This document shows, in pieces, positions 1 through 15,500 of a DNA stretch of 64,000 nucleotides. A model generated the notes under the pieces. The model did not search any database, was not told the origin of the DNA, and saw nothing but the letters and a program-made list of their open reading frames with translations. The translations under genes and the position numbers were made by a program. How positions within the stretch are numbered: position 1 is the stretch's first letter; every line of letters starts with the position of its first letter. Source of the DNA: Progne subis subis (Eukaryota > Chordata > Aves > Passeriformes > Hirundinidae); the NCBI GenBank assembly GCA_022316685.1, contig JAKJHU010000046.1, positions 4,005,001 to 4,069,000 of the forward strand, in the 5' to 3' direction.

Positions 1-2710
<2,710 letters not shown>

Positions 2711-2830
2711 GTTGGGCTGAGGGAGAGAAGTCAAGTGTCAGAAAAGCCTGATGCCAGACCTGTAAACCCATGCTTATTTATATGCTGTGGTGCCAAAGTA
2801 CGTGGTTGCAATTAGCCAATAGTGCCTTCC
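2711..2830 (-). promoter_or_regulatory. Probable TATA-type promoter of the CYP2-like gene
   Basis: On the minus strand a TATAAATA box lies at 2775-2782, about 65-72 nt before the ATG. That would place the transcription start near 2745-2752 with a short 5'UTR. Further upstream are a C/EBP-like TTGCAAT (plus strand, 2806-2812), a CCAAT core (plus strand, 2816-2820) and an HNF4-like CCAAAGTA half site (2793-2800). The cluster resembles a liver-type promoter. The motifs are visible, but factor binding is inference. Confidence 0.55.
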
Positions 2831-3249
2831 CATTCTTGTTGAGATATGAGTTTAATTATTAATCTGCTCATGATAAGAATGAATGTTACTAAAGCTGACT
2901 TTGTGAGTTATGTAATAGTCCTAAAGCAACAGTAATTAAGACCTGCCAAAGCCCTAGTAGGGAAACAAATAAACAAGGGAAGAGAACATGTGTAGAGAGC
3001 AGAAGACAAAAAAAAATGTATCTTAAGAAAGGGAATGGAAGAATTAGTGGAATAAAAAAAGAAATAGCTTTCATTATCTTAGGAAGTCTCTGTGTAATAA
3101 GAAAGAGACATGATATTACTCTGAAAGTAATCCTGAATGAGAATCTGCAGAAGATTGGTTATCTTTGTTTATCTCTGATCTATGAAACCGGTGCTCAAAG
3201 ACAATGCAGTGGATAATCCTGGCAAGAAAAAATGAAGTATGCCAAACAC

Positions 3250-3384
3250 TACAGAATATTCTGAGTTGGAAGGGACCAACAAGGATCATCTAGTCCAACT
3301 CTAAAATGAATGGCCCCTACAGGGGTCAAACACAGAACCTTGATATTATTAGCACCGTGCTTTAATCATTTGAGCCAAGATCAG
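3250..3384 (-). mobile_element. tRNA-Ile-derived SINE with CR1-like tail (TguSINE1-like)
   Basis: Read on the minus strand, 3311-3380 matches a degenerate tRNA-Ile(AAT) gene. The anticodon region lies in the TTATTAGCACC stretch on the plus strand, and the acceptor end begins TGGCCCCTAC at 3311. The element continues into a CR1-type 3' end (plus-strand GAGTTGGAAGGGACC, GATCATCTAGTCCAAC) and stops near the ATTCT-type terminus at about 3252. SINEs with this head and tail are known in songbirds. The many mismatches to tRNA-Ile show it is old and not a functional tRNA. Confidence 0.75.
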
Positions 3385-6300
3385 TATGAGCTCTCTGTAG
3401 CAAAATCTCTCTGGTCTGGACAGTTCTGTTTGAAACAGCTTTTTCTCTTTTTTATTCTCCCACCTCCCCCTCTGTTTTTGAGAAGCTTTATGTGTTACAG
3501 CCCCAGACCCCTAGCAGGGGAGAGAAATCTTCATTGCTATGCTCCCTGGGTAGGTCTTGCCCCACAGAAGAGCCCTCACCAATCACCCCATAGGCTCTGG
3601 TCACACTCTGACCACTCTCCTCTTCTTTGCTTCAGACACCTGGGTCTCTGTGAAGCACCTACTGACAACAGATGAGCATTAAATTGGTGTCAGTGTCCTC
3701 TGGCAGTGCCTGTTTCTCTTTACACACTAGAGATGGAGTTCACCCAGATTTTCAGACAGCTAATGTCAGATTAGGGGTATCCCACCCCAACAACCATGTC
3801 AGGGACTATTTCAGTCAGAGAAACAGGCTCTGCCACCTGCCAAGCCTCTCCCCATCCCATTCCATCATTTGACACTTTGCCAAAATGATACTGACCCCTT
3901 AGATGCAGTGATGCTGGAAGGATGTGTTAAAATGCATATAATCTTATATATCCTTATATATCCCATATATAAGAATATATATCCTATACATAAGAATATA
4001 TGTGGATTTTAATCTCTTGTTTATCTCCCTGGTAATGGTAATGGAAAGCAATTTGTCTTCCTGCATGAACTTGTTGGCTTAGAACTTGAGTCCACATTTG
4101 TTCAATCAGTTTTTGAGTGTTCATGTGTACAAAAATAGCCAAGACATACTGTAAACACCACACTTTGTTCTCTACTAAGTTGTCAAAATGAGGTTTAAGG
4201 ATGGGCAGATTTTATCTTCAGCTCAAGTTAGCTGAGTACTAGCAGATTTTACAACAGTGAGGAAAGAAACATGTCCTGCTTAAATTTAGATATTAAAAAT
4301 GTGGGTGTACAAATAAACTGGTGGTCTCCCCTGTTAATGGGGAAATACTGATACTGCCAGAGAACAGGTCATCTCACTTTGCTAATGAGCTTATTTTTGT
4401 GAAATGAGTCAGTCACTGGAGAAGTTTGTTTCCCCTGACTACAAGGGAGGGCTCTGGAGACATACAGATTCACATGTCTGTCTGCTAAGGATCTGTTTGA
4501 GGCAGATGACTCTAATTCCCTGCTCATTTCTCCTGGTCCTAATGGGTTTTTTTGTCAGCAACAAATTCTGCAAATTCTATTACAATGGGCATTACTCTGA
4601 ATACTGCACACCAGGGTATTTAAAACCAGAAGTGGCCAGATGAGTGAAATTGAAAGGAACTTTCTAGGCTTTGGAGGGATGATTATACTGCTGAAAACAG
4701 TCAGTTTTATTGTCATCAAGGAAAAACTCTAGTTTGCATTTTCTTTTCCTTTACTTTTGTAGATAAAATACCTTGCATTCCTCTATTGTTCACCCCGAGA
4801 GTGAACAACTACTGTGAAGCCTAATGCACTGGGAAAGCAGGGCTTTGCTTGCAGCATCATCCCACATCCGGACATGGCTTTTTTATTATTTATCTAATTA
4901 CACATGTAATCCCTGGAGGCTTTCAAAATGGTGTTGGGAATAAAGCCAGAGCTGCTTGGAGGGATCCGTGAGTTAACTGGGGAGAGATTTATCTGCCAAA
5001 GATCTTGGGTCACCTCTGATGACAGAAAGACAGGGATTATATGAGTGTGAAAGGCTATTTGAGTATGAAAGGCTTATCTGGGTCTGAAAGACACATCCTG
5101 ATACAGTTCCCATTCACAGGAAGCACCTAACAGACTCTGCTTTCTTCTGAGCTTTCTTCCCAGTGCGGTAGGAAGGCAGATGCCGGGGGACCTCTGGTCT
5201 TGTTATAAATTGGCACCATCCTCTAGCTCCACCTGCAAATTCAAGCTCAAATTGACAGGGTGGGATGCTGCTGTATGCACCAGTCTTTCAAATTCCAGGC
5301 TTTCCTTTGAATGCCTTCTGGAGGCTGTTGCTTTGCTGGGGCTGCCTAGCAGCACATATGGGCCGGCTCCCGGGATTTCGTCCTGTGTTTACACCTAGCC
5401 TTTAATCTGGGACTTGCACTTAATTAACTTGTTTCTGTTGTCCTCCAAATTAGGTCTGTGAGAAAACAGACACCTCCTTCTCCCAGGAACAGCTCCTTCA
5501 AGTGTATTCACAGCCTGCTCAGACATTGTGGATCTGGCTCCCTCACAGCAGCTGGTGTGGTGCCCTGATTTAGATTTGTGACAGTGTTGAGCAATGCTTG
5601 CACAGCACTGAGGCTTTCTTGGTTGCTCCCTCTGCCCTCAACCCAAGTAGCAGGCTGGGGGATAGCAAGGGATTGGGAGTGGACACAGCTGGGACAACCA
5701 ACCCAAACTGACCAAAGAGATAATCCGTGTCTAACATCATGCTTGGCAATGGAAACTGGGGAATTGTTTCCTCGATGCAGCAATTCAGAGACTGTGTGAT
5801 AATGAGCATTTTAGTGGTGAGTCTTTGCATCACTTGTTTATTTTATTTCCTTCCTTTGTTTAACTGTCTTTATCTTGACCAGGAAATTTTATCATTTTTG
5901 TTCTTCCAAGTTGCTCCCTCATCCCGTTAGAGAAAAATCTAGTTTGCACACTGGAAAGATAGGTACAGACTATTAGCCAGCATCTGTTCCATGGCATCCA
6001 GGCACAAATAAATGTAACAACTTTTGGTATTTGTTTCTTTCTATATTTTCAAATAAGCCAAAGGAGGTGGCTTTTCACACACCATGTCCTTGGGCTGTGG
6101 AACACCATTTTTCAAGATGTATGTGTCCAAAAAGTAACCAGGCCAATTCATGGGACCAAAATCCACTGAGGGTACTCAAACACAAAGATACCACTGATAG
6201 CTCAAGAATCACTGGAGACTGAAGCTGTCTGAAAGAATATTCCTCTGTGGCAGCTATGTTTGGTTTCTTTCTGTTCCTTGGGAACTAATTTTTAAGCTAG

Positions 6301-6560
6301 TGTTGGAGTTGGACAGAATTCTGGGCTGCCTTGACTATTATCATGATCCAGCATACCCATCTTAGGGTTTCTATGTCTTTACATTAAAATGTGACATTTC
6401 ACTGAACATTTTCATTGAGATAGTTCAACCCCAGCTGACAACTGAGCACCACACAGCTGCCTACTCACTCTCCCTCTCCAGCAGGATAGAAGGGAAGTGG
6501 AGCATTACAAGTGAGGAAAACCCATGGGTTGACTTAAGAACATTCTAATAATTGAAATAA
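3385..6560. other. Intergenic, no gene recognised
   Basis: No exon with supported splice sites or recognisable protein was found on either strand. The stretch holds an AT-rich imperfect dyad region at about 3935-4010 (repeats of ATATAAGAATATAT) and a short degenerate tandem at 5042-5095 (GTATGAAAGGCT-like). The reading frames here of 60-120 codons look like chance. Confidence 0.5.
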
Positions 6561-6800
6561 ATGATGATGATGATGAAGAAGAGAAGAAGAAGATGAAGAA
6601 GAAGATGAAGATGAAGAAGAAAGAAGAAGAAGAAAGAAGAAAGAAGAAAGAAGAAAGAAGAAAGAAGAAAGAAGAAAGAAGAAAGAAGAAGGAAGAAGGA
6701 AGAAGGAAGAAGAAGAAAGAAGAAGAAAGAAGAAAGAAGAAAGAAGAAAGAAGAAGAAAGAAAGAAGAAGAAGAAGAAAGAAGAAAGAAGAAGAAGAAAT
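6561..6800. repeat. GAT/GAA polypurine microsatellite tract
   Basis: A few GAT repeats (6561-6575) lead into about 225 nt made almost only of A and G, as mixed GAA and GAAA units (AAGAAGAAAGAAG and variants) to about 6800. Both strands are open, as Lys/Glu/Arg or Ser/Phe/Leu runs, purely because of the composition. It is not a gene. Confidence 0.95.
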
Positions 6801-9800
6801 AAAAATTAAACTCAAGAAAGACAAGTTATGGAAACTAAAAACAATTGCTCACTACCAACCAACTGATGCCCAGTCACTGCTGAGCAGTGGCCTTCAGCCT
6901 ATTTCTCTCTGATTTATGCATTAAGCATGTTGCCATATGGTATGAAATATCCCTTTGAACAGTTGGGATCAGCTGTCCCAGCTGTGTCTCCTCACAACTT
7001 CTTGTGCTATCCCAACATATTTGCTGACTGAGAGGTAGGAGCATTAGAAAAGACCTTGAGGCTGTTCAAGCACTGCTCAACAATCACTAAAACATGCCTG
7101 AACACTGTTTCCAGCACAAATTCAAAATATGACCCCTTACCAGCTATTGTGCAGAAAATTAACCCTACCCATCCAAAACCAGGACAACAAGGTGGCAGCG
7201 TAGCCTGTGGAAATCATCTTGCCTGTTTTGCTGTGAATAGAAACATCTTAGCTACCAAAGTTTTACTGCTTTCAGACAGGACTTTCCTTAGTGCCACGTA
7301 GAAATTACAATATGGCAGCAATTTGACAAAGGAACTGCCATGGTCAGCAAGTATTAAGGTTCAGTGATATCTTCAGTATTCAACAATTTGTGTAACACTC
7401 ATATTTGTAAAATGTTACACGTTGTACTAGAGATAAGATACAAACCAAATTATTTGTTTTCAGATCACAGAAATTATAGTTGACCAGCTAGATAAAAAAC
7501 TTGGTTAAATATTTATGTATGAACTCACTAGACCCAAAACATAACACAGCTGGAAAAGGATGAAATCAATGAAGTTCATCAGTCATTCGCAATACATGGC
7601 AAACTGCTTTTTAGTAATCAGAAGGGCAAGGAAATGAAGCTGATAACAGCCTTTCCTTGACCTGTGCTGAGACTCCACCAACAGTAAATCACTATGTTGC
7701 TGCAATACCCCATCGTCTCTCAGTAAAGGTGCTTAGTTCTAGACTGTGATCAGCATAAAGAAAGAACATGCACTTCCTCAAGTCTGGGAAAAAAAAAAAA
7801 AAGAGTCAGGAAATGGGAAAAGTCAGTCAGATGCTGCACATGCTAAAAAGAGGCACAGAAGTGAAGGCTGCCAATTTCAAAGAGGGTGTGTGAGCTTAGC
7901 AGATTTCCTAAGAGTGCTGCTCTCAGCTACCTGCATGGGCAGTTGAGCTCCTCCTGACCAGCTGCAGAACCACTGTGGAGTACAGCAGGTCATCCAAAAG
8001 GTCTGTGCTCTGGGAGATAAAGAAGCAAAGGGGCAACATTATCAGCTGTCCCCAGCTGTAACAGCGTCATCACGGGGAAGAGTGCCCACCATGCCTTTCC
8101 TAAGGCTGAGCAGGGAATCTGCAAATCAAACAAGATTTGAGCACAGACCTGCTCAAACTTGGGCTAGGGCCTTAACAAGAGGCAATTTACAACTTAAGAG
8201 AATTGTTTATCATCATCACAAAAAATCATGGGAGCATATAATTTGCTGGTAGTCTGTATAGTCTGAAAACAGTGCATATTATAAAGAAAAATGATAACAG
8301 AAAAACTCACCAAATAATTTAAAATTCAAGAAGAATCAGTACTCATCAAGTAACAAAACCTTTGTTAACACTTCATGGTATCCCATAACTACAGTGATAA
8401 TGGAAACATATGATAAACCATGCACTTAAAACACCAAAAAACCCCAGTAACTGATGCTGACACCAGGTGATAAAATGTATACCTTCATCATGCTTTTCAG
8501 TGCTGCCAGAGATAGAAGCACAGAGGTAGAAGAGTGGCTTGAGAAGATAAAGGAAGAAATCAAAGAAACAGCAACCCCAAGAGGTGACCCCGACTCAGTG
8601 GCACAGCCAGCGCTGGGCCATTCTAGCAGGGGGATGGAGGTGGAGGAGGAATCCTCACCTTGGTCACACCGTCTCCCTGTTGGCTGTGTAGATAGTCAGG
8701 CTACAGGAATTTCCACAGCACCATGTGAGGGGTCCCTAGTGCAATACAATACAGATGTCTTCAGGAGAACACACCACTGGTGAATCTCATCAGCCCACTC
8801 TGCCAGAGCAGTTCCCTTTGATGGATTTACATATTTTCTTGTTTGAGAGGTTAGTTTTTTAATGAAGAGAAGAAACTAGCAATTAGCAACAATTTAAACT
8901 CCAAGTTTACAGGTATTGGTGTCTGTCAGTTGGGCTTTTCTCCTAAAACATGCTGAATTACAAGCAGCAAAAGTGAAAATCATGTTTCCCTACTCTAATT
9001 GGTAAGCAAAGAAATGTAGAATAACTTGAGAAAGAGCCGTAGCAGAAGATGCAGGGAAGCAGGAGAGGCAAGTTTACCATCTGACAGGCCAAGAGAAATG
9101 CAGAAATCCCAGGACAGTGTGGAGGGCACTGCCTGGGAGGGACCTTCCTCTGCAGAAGTCAGTGCCAAACTGGTGAGTATATAGTGGTGCTGCAGGAGGA
9201 CAAGGACAGAGACAGGTGAGACAGGGAGGACTTGCCTTGGCCTAAGACCCCGTCAATCCCTGTGTGAGGGGCTACAGCAGCTACATGGTGACAGAGAGAG
9301 AAGAAGAAATTGCAGGGTCCCTAGAAATTCTAGGGAGTTTCTAGAGTGTCTTCCACTGTCTGCTCATCGCAGTGAAAATCAGCCATGAAATGCTCTGGCC
9401 GTGCATGTTGAGCCATTGCATCATTTGTTGCCTGCATCCCACGAGGAATAAGAACTTTCATGAACTCAGAAGCAGTATCTGGGTAGCAGATGAACAGATT
9501 CTGTTTTCCTGGAGGGAAACAAGCAGCAATGGGTTTAAAGTCAGTGGTGTAGCTTATCTAATATTTCATAAGGGCTTGGCAAGAAGGATATTTGGTTTAT
9601 CAGTGCAAATAGGTTGGTTAAATGTTTCTTAATGAACTCAGTTAATCCAGACGTCACCTGAGAAGTTCCAACATCAGACTTTGTAACTAGGTTTCACCGA
9701 AAATAAACTTCCATAACCTCTTTCTGTATTCCATGACCTTTTTCATTGCACCTTTCATGTAAGGTACGTTGACTCATTGGACTAAAAGCTATTAAGGTTG

Positions 9801-12118
9801 GATTGTCATTTATTATTTGATCCAGGTGTACCTACCTACCTACCTGGGAGTACCTATAGATCATGTGATGGCAAAGCCTGCCTAGAAATGTTTCAGTCTT
9901 AAAAAAGGAAAAATTGATAAAGAAAAAAAGAAAAAAGAACATTGCCACCCTCTTCTTAAGAAATAAAGAGATTTCCCTAGCCTGAATACTGAATCAATCC
10001 TAATGAGAGGTTTGTGCCTGTCCTGAAGGCAGAGTCATTCTGCTTTCCACAGGTCCATTTGACTATCATTTGTAGTCTGCTGCCTGGAGGGAAAACAGCT
10101 ATTGATGCAGAAAATCATCAGTCCAACCCCTAAAAAGCAGGTCCTGAACTTTGAGTGTCTCACAGACTGTGTACTTGAAGGCCAAGAAAAGAGAAGACAC
10201 TAAGCAAAATATGAGTCCAGAAAACCAGCTCCAAGCACCATGGATTGCTGTCATTCCCCATAGGAGACTGGTCAAATGCAGAGGTCTACAAGTGCTGCTA
10301 GCAGGAAGCCTCAGCACAAAAACCTGGGCAGCAAACAAGAGCTATCTGGGGGTAGCAGGTACACAGAGTTAAAAGAAAATAGGTGGCAGAATAAAGACAG
10401 GACAAGGGCTCAGCCTGTGAGCAGCAACCCCTTGAAGCAGGGCTGTGACCCCACTTCTGAGACCCTGCAGGGGACTGTGGCCTGCAGAGGAGGAAGCAGG
10501 AGGGAGATACTGGCACAGGGTCCCATTTAATTCCATGGAAAGACACGCTGTGCTACTGGAAAGAAAGGGATGTACAAAGATCAAGGAGACACTTCTGAGG
10601 GGCTTCCCCTTCTGCCCCAAGGGGACATAAATCTTGGCTAATATAAAGAGCAGTTGAAAGTGACAAATTTAAATGAGATAAAGCATATATTTATAAAAAT
10701 AAATACAGCTAGCTGGATAATGTCTAGCCATGGAATACCAATTTACAAAGGATTCTAAACTACTTGCTTCAGCCATTGTTTTTTAATTTAATTTTTATTG
10801 ATATATAAGGAAATTTGAATCTACTGGAATCATGTAAATATAGTCTCACTCTATCGGTGTGATAATCTGAATGATAAGTTCCTTATGTCTATGGGCTGGG
10901 TTAAGTAAATTTGGGGTGGGTCAAAAAGGTAATATTAATTTCTGTCTCCATATGTTGTTTCTTTCATGTCTTTCCTTTTTTCTGTCAACCCTTCAAGTGA
11001 AAAAAAAAAAAAAAAAAAGGGCCTTCTCTTATAGCTCAAAAAAATTTAAATAACAGGTTCCACAATCAAGGGGACATTCCTCCACTACTTTTCTGCTGCT
11101 GGCTGGCTTGTCCTAAGTCCAGGGAGGAGTTCACACCGTCATGGATAAACAAAGTGATTTCTCCAGATGGCTGCTAAGCAAGTTTTGTGCTGGAGAAGGT
11201 GAGGTGCTGCAAATGCACTGCTTCCTCACGTGCTCTGTGGATCTTCTTTCTTTCCAGCCTCTGGCCAGGCACATTATTGGCCTCAGTGATGGCAATGTGC
11301 TGTACAAGAAATGTTCAGGTGCAACGTGATTGCACAGTGGAGGGAGAGCATATCTGACACTCCTGAGCCTGCAGCACTGGGATATGCACAACCTGCAGAT
11401 CACCTACAGAAATTGGGACAAACCTGGGTGATGTTCATTTAGAGCTTGTGCCAAAAGTCATATACTCCTTGACAGGGTGATTGTACCGAGAGATTGATCA
11501 TTTTGTGCCCCGAGAAGCTGGATGTCTGCTCAGGTGTTTTAACATCTCAGATCCAGACTTTTCCATGTTACAGGCTGCTCATAAACGAGTGTGTCAGACA
11601 GCAATTTCTCCTTTAGGCCAGTTCTCAGTGCTGCCTGCCAAAACAACTCTGTCTCCTGTCCAGCCTAAGAATGACACCCTTAATCTCATGAAGGAGCCAG
11701 TTAATCCCAGCAAGAGTTACACAGCTGAAATTCCTGCTACAGTGTCCTTGTCCCCATCTAGGACTGTGCCTGGAGGGGTGAGGAGAGCCATGTCCTGTCT
11801 CCCAAAACGCCACCTTTTTGATTCTCTGACTGTCAATAGAGCATGTTGCAAGCAGCCAGAAGTGTGTGCCACACACATTCACATCTCGTGCGTTCCCAGC
11901 TACTGCCAGACAGACTTTGCAACGTTGGTCTGGCCCTGGGTTGGTGGCTGGTTCTTCTTACACTTCCACATGCATTTCCAGCTGTGTGTTGCTGTACAAT
12001 TTAGGATGTTATTCACATAATGACAGAGTTGATGAAATGGGGGGACAAAATTTTATCTCTTCATCAAGAAATAAATACTGGTTTTAGCCCAGTTTTCATC
12101 CAAATCCACCAAGAAATT
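6801..12118. other. Intergenic, no gene recognised
   Basis: No family was recognised in translated frames. A 109-codon frame at 8454-8783 has a Glu/Lys-rich patch but no known domain or splice context. Minor features are an A14 run near 7790, a TACC micro-repeat near 9831-9845, an A-rich stretch at 9901-9940 and an A19 run near 11000. Confidence 0.5.
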
Positions 12119-12206
12119 CTGAAAAAAAAAAATAAAAAAATCCCCAAACCAACAAACACTCAGCAACACACAAACACACAAACTCAACCCCCCCCAAACC
12201 CAAACT
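12119..12206. repeat. A/C-rich low-complexity tract
   Basis: This run is almost wholly A and C, with ACACAAACACAC-type units and a C8 block near 12189-12196. No repeat family is assigned. Confidence 0.7.
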
Positions 12207-12479
12207 GTTTGTTATCACAATTATGTTTCAGCAAAGAAAATTGCCTGTTTTTTATTCCCAAAGGCCATGTACTGATCTATTAATATCAAAAGTGCTGTTT
12301 AAAAGTGAACAAAACCAAAATCCTTGTGGTATGGCTGCAAAGATTGTTTATAGTTAGTGACTGGGTTCCTGCCCACCACTGATGTGTTCTCCTTGCCAGA
12401 AGAGAAGTAGTGTGGAACAGGGTCTGGAAATAGTGTCATTAGTAACAGACCATTGAAAGGCTGGTAGGTGCTCTCTGGC

Positions 12480-12594
12480 AAAAAACCCCAATCCCCAAAA
12501 AAACAACCAACAACCCAACCCAAAACAGAACAAACAATACCCTCACACTCCCAAAACAGAGCAAAGAAAACCAAACCAAATCATACCATGATTG
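12480..12594. repeat. A/C-rich low-complexity tract
   Basis: This second A/C-rich block contains AACCAAACCAAA-like units. It is similar in composition to the tract 360 bp to its left and to tracts inside ALOX5 introns. Confidence 0.65.
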
Positions 12595-15500
12595 GGAGAA
12601 TACTCGTTAACTGGTACTATCTTATTTTGAGAAATGGACATTTTCTGCTGCCTGGCTGGTTTGTTAATAATTTCTGATCAGAATAGGAGAATGTAGGAGA
12701 GAGGATATCCTGTTGCTGTTCAGTCCCACGAGTGACTGTGTAAAGTGTTCAGGCTGAGTGTTTTGAGATCCCAGTGCCCGCTCCTGGCTGGTACTGGCCA
12801 TGCAGGAATTTTCATAGGCAATGAATCAGGGGTTTGCAGAGGTCCAACAGCTTGGGGTTTGCCATCTTTAATAAAGACAGTTAATGGCAGCAGTACTATA
12901 CAATCCAGTCTCCCTGAAAGCAGCTGGGCTTCTATTTATGCCTCAAATTCATAAAGCATCTCTTCTCACTTGTCTTGCTGGGAGAAATAAAGACCGCTTC
13001 TTTCCAACAGCTGGACTTGAAGGGGATTTCCAGGCTTTAAAACGTTGCCAGAAGCTCTAAAACCACATGGTAAATATGGCTGAAGGGATCCTCCTCTCTC
13101 CACTGCTGTTCAGCTCCTCGGGATCCACACACAGCAGCCACTACACAAAACACTTCATGCAAGGAGTTACAGCTACACAGTGATTTCCCTACTCAGGGAT
13201 GGACTTAGCAGCAAGAAGGTTCCAAAGTTAAACCTCATTCCTCTGTCTACCTAGAAGGATCCTCTTGTACCTTCTTGTCTGGGACCCCAGCTCAAGAAAT
13301 GGCAAATGCAGACACCAGGTAATAAATCAAAGAAAATCTCTGTATGAGAAGAGACTCTTTACTCCAACACATTGATATAAATATGCAAAATTCAACTCAG
13401 AAGAAACACGTTGGATTAACATGGGAATGAATACGAGCAGAATTATCCAGTAATGCCTTCATCATCTTCAAAAAGTCCTCTCTACCATATGATAACTGAT
13501 TTTCAGCCTTGGCCTGGCAGGTTCCTGGGAAAGGCAAAGCTATGATCCGGTTCTGATACGATTAAGAAAGTCAAATAAGTATAGAGAAAACCCGTGGATA
13601 ACAAGCTGAAAATCATTCTGCTGTGGAGTTAGAAAATGAATATTCCTTTTCTGAGGTTTCCATCTCTGCTTTCAGAGTTAAGATAATTGACCTTTCTCTC
13701 CCTGCTTTGTTCTGACCATTGTTTTTGCAAGGGGTCTGCACAAACACAGACTTCATAAAATGAGCAAATTTAAACTTAATGTTTCCTATAATCTCTTGTT
13801 TCTGCCACCACACACACTAATGCTTGTGCACTTGTTGCTATCAAAAGATGCACAAAGACAATGGCAGAAGATTTCAATTGCAAAATTCTGGAGATGCAGG
13901 TAAGGACAGAGCTTAGGGACTGACTGGTTGGTGACATGATGTGCCTGAGAGCACTCCTGCAGTCACCGAGCTTGTGATAGCCCCAAAGGTCCCACACTGA
14001 TACCTCAGGGCCCCATTGCTGCTGTGGGACTGCCTTTACCACCATGGGGGTCTCCCTGTACCACCTCGCTCCAGAAACTGCTACTCTGGTGTTTCTGCTG
14101 TGCCTGAGAACAGAGGAGAGTCTTTTATGTGCTTGCAGCTGCATGAAGTGCTGGGACAACTTCAGCAAATGCCATCAACATATTTGATCATCTCAGATAA
14201 TGGAACCTGTTGACTACTCATCAAGAAAAAATGCTATACCCACACAAGGCATGGGAGTGGTGTCTAAACAAAATGACTCAGTGCTTTTGTACTGATAACC
14301 ACTGAGTGAGGGACAAAGTCAATAGCAGTCAGACATGTAAAGCCATGACTGTGTGATTAAAACTAGAAAAATCACGGTACCAAGGAAATATCAGACATGT
14401 CCAGGTGAAAACATAAGTTCCTCGAAAATCTGAATCTGAGCTCAGTGCTGATTCCAGAGCAAAGCAGACCAGCAGGGATCACTAGGGACAACCACACAAA
14501 TTGCTGAGATATAAAGAAGTGGGACCTTAGTGCTCTCAGAAGTAAAACTCAACCAAAGAGGAAAATCCTATCTCCATGTTTACACATGCTCTCTTAGAAA
14601 TCCTGTAGTGAGATGCCAGAACACTCTGTTTACCAGGTGGTAAATATTAACAGTGCAACAGACAAAGAACAAGAAGTTTCTAAAAAAATTTGAACAAAGT
14701 GGAGCAGCAGCAGAGGGCACCAGTGACAAGAACATCTGACTACTTACAAGTCGAGAGCCAGGGCAGTGTCCCCACAACCCTGCAAGGCTCCTTGGAGGCT
14801 CCAGCAGTTCTCCAGAAGTCTCCTTTGCATCTCTGCTTCTCCTCATTTCAGCTTCTCTTGCTGCTCAGCTTTGGGCAGTGCTTCAGTTTCACTCATCTCT
14901 CATGATACTTGTCCCAGCTCCTCCCTCTGTGATCCTCACCTATGCCAGGACCATTCCCACTCTCAAAGCTTGTGCTCTGAGCCCCCCTGGCATTCTTTCC
15001 CTCTGTGCTTCAGGTGCCCTGCCCCAGTTGGAAGGAGCTGCACCACAGGTACCTCTCCCTGCCTGCCCCACACTGTGGTGTTTCCCCCAGGGATGTGCCT
15101 GCCCCATGATGACCCCTCCAAGAATTCCAGCTCTTCTTCCCATCCTCCACAAGAACCCACACCTGGAATTTGAGAAGTCATGGCCACCACGACTCTCATT
15201 TCATAAATCCGTCATTAAACACTGTAGAAAATTCTAATCTCATAATTTTGCTATGAAGAGAGAGTTTCTTTTCCTCAGCCTTCCCGATGGCCTCCCAGAG
15301 CACAGTGGACTAGCTAAACACAATCACAAAGCTGCTTCCAAACCAAACCACCCTCCACCTGAAACAAGCTGGGTTCCAGGACTGCAGGACAACAGCAGTG
15401 ACAGCACATGGAAGACTCACGGTATTAATGGCATGTGATTTGTATCAGGATTCACATCATACTTGTGTCAGGTATTTCTCTCTGGTTTTCTTCAATGGCT

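Noticed and set aside
2711..2734. Possible N-terminal extension of the P450 by eight codons
   Set aside because: The in-frame upstream codon at 2732-2734 is TTG, not ATG. The ATG at 2710 starts a typical anchor.
3311..3380. Functional tRNA-Ile gene
   Set aside because: There are many mismatches in the stems and boxes and it is fused to a CR1-like tail, so it is the head of a SINE.
6593..6802. Open frames of 69 and 96 codons on both strands, rich in Lys/Glu/Arg or Ser/Phe/Leu
   Set aside because: They are a direct result of the GAA-type polypurine microsatellite and have no non-repetitive part.
8454..8783. 109-codon frame with a Glu/Lys-rich coiled-coil-like patch, considered as a retroviral remnant
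   Set aside because: No LTR, gag, pol or env motif was seen nearby. Composition alone is not enough.
11481..12020. 179-codon plus-strand frame
   Set aside because: It is the longest frame in the left gap but has no family resemblance, and its end runs into A/C-rich low-complexity DNA.
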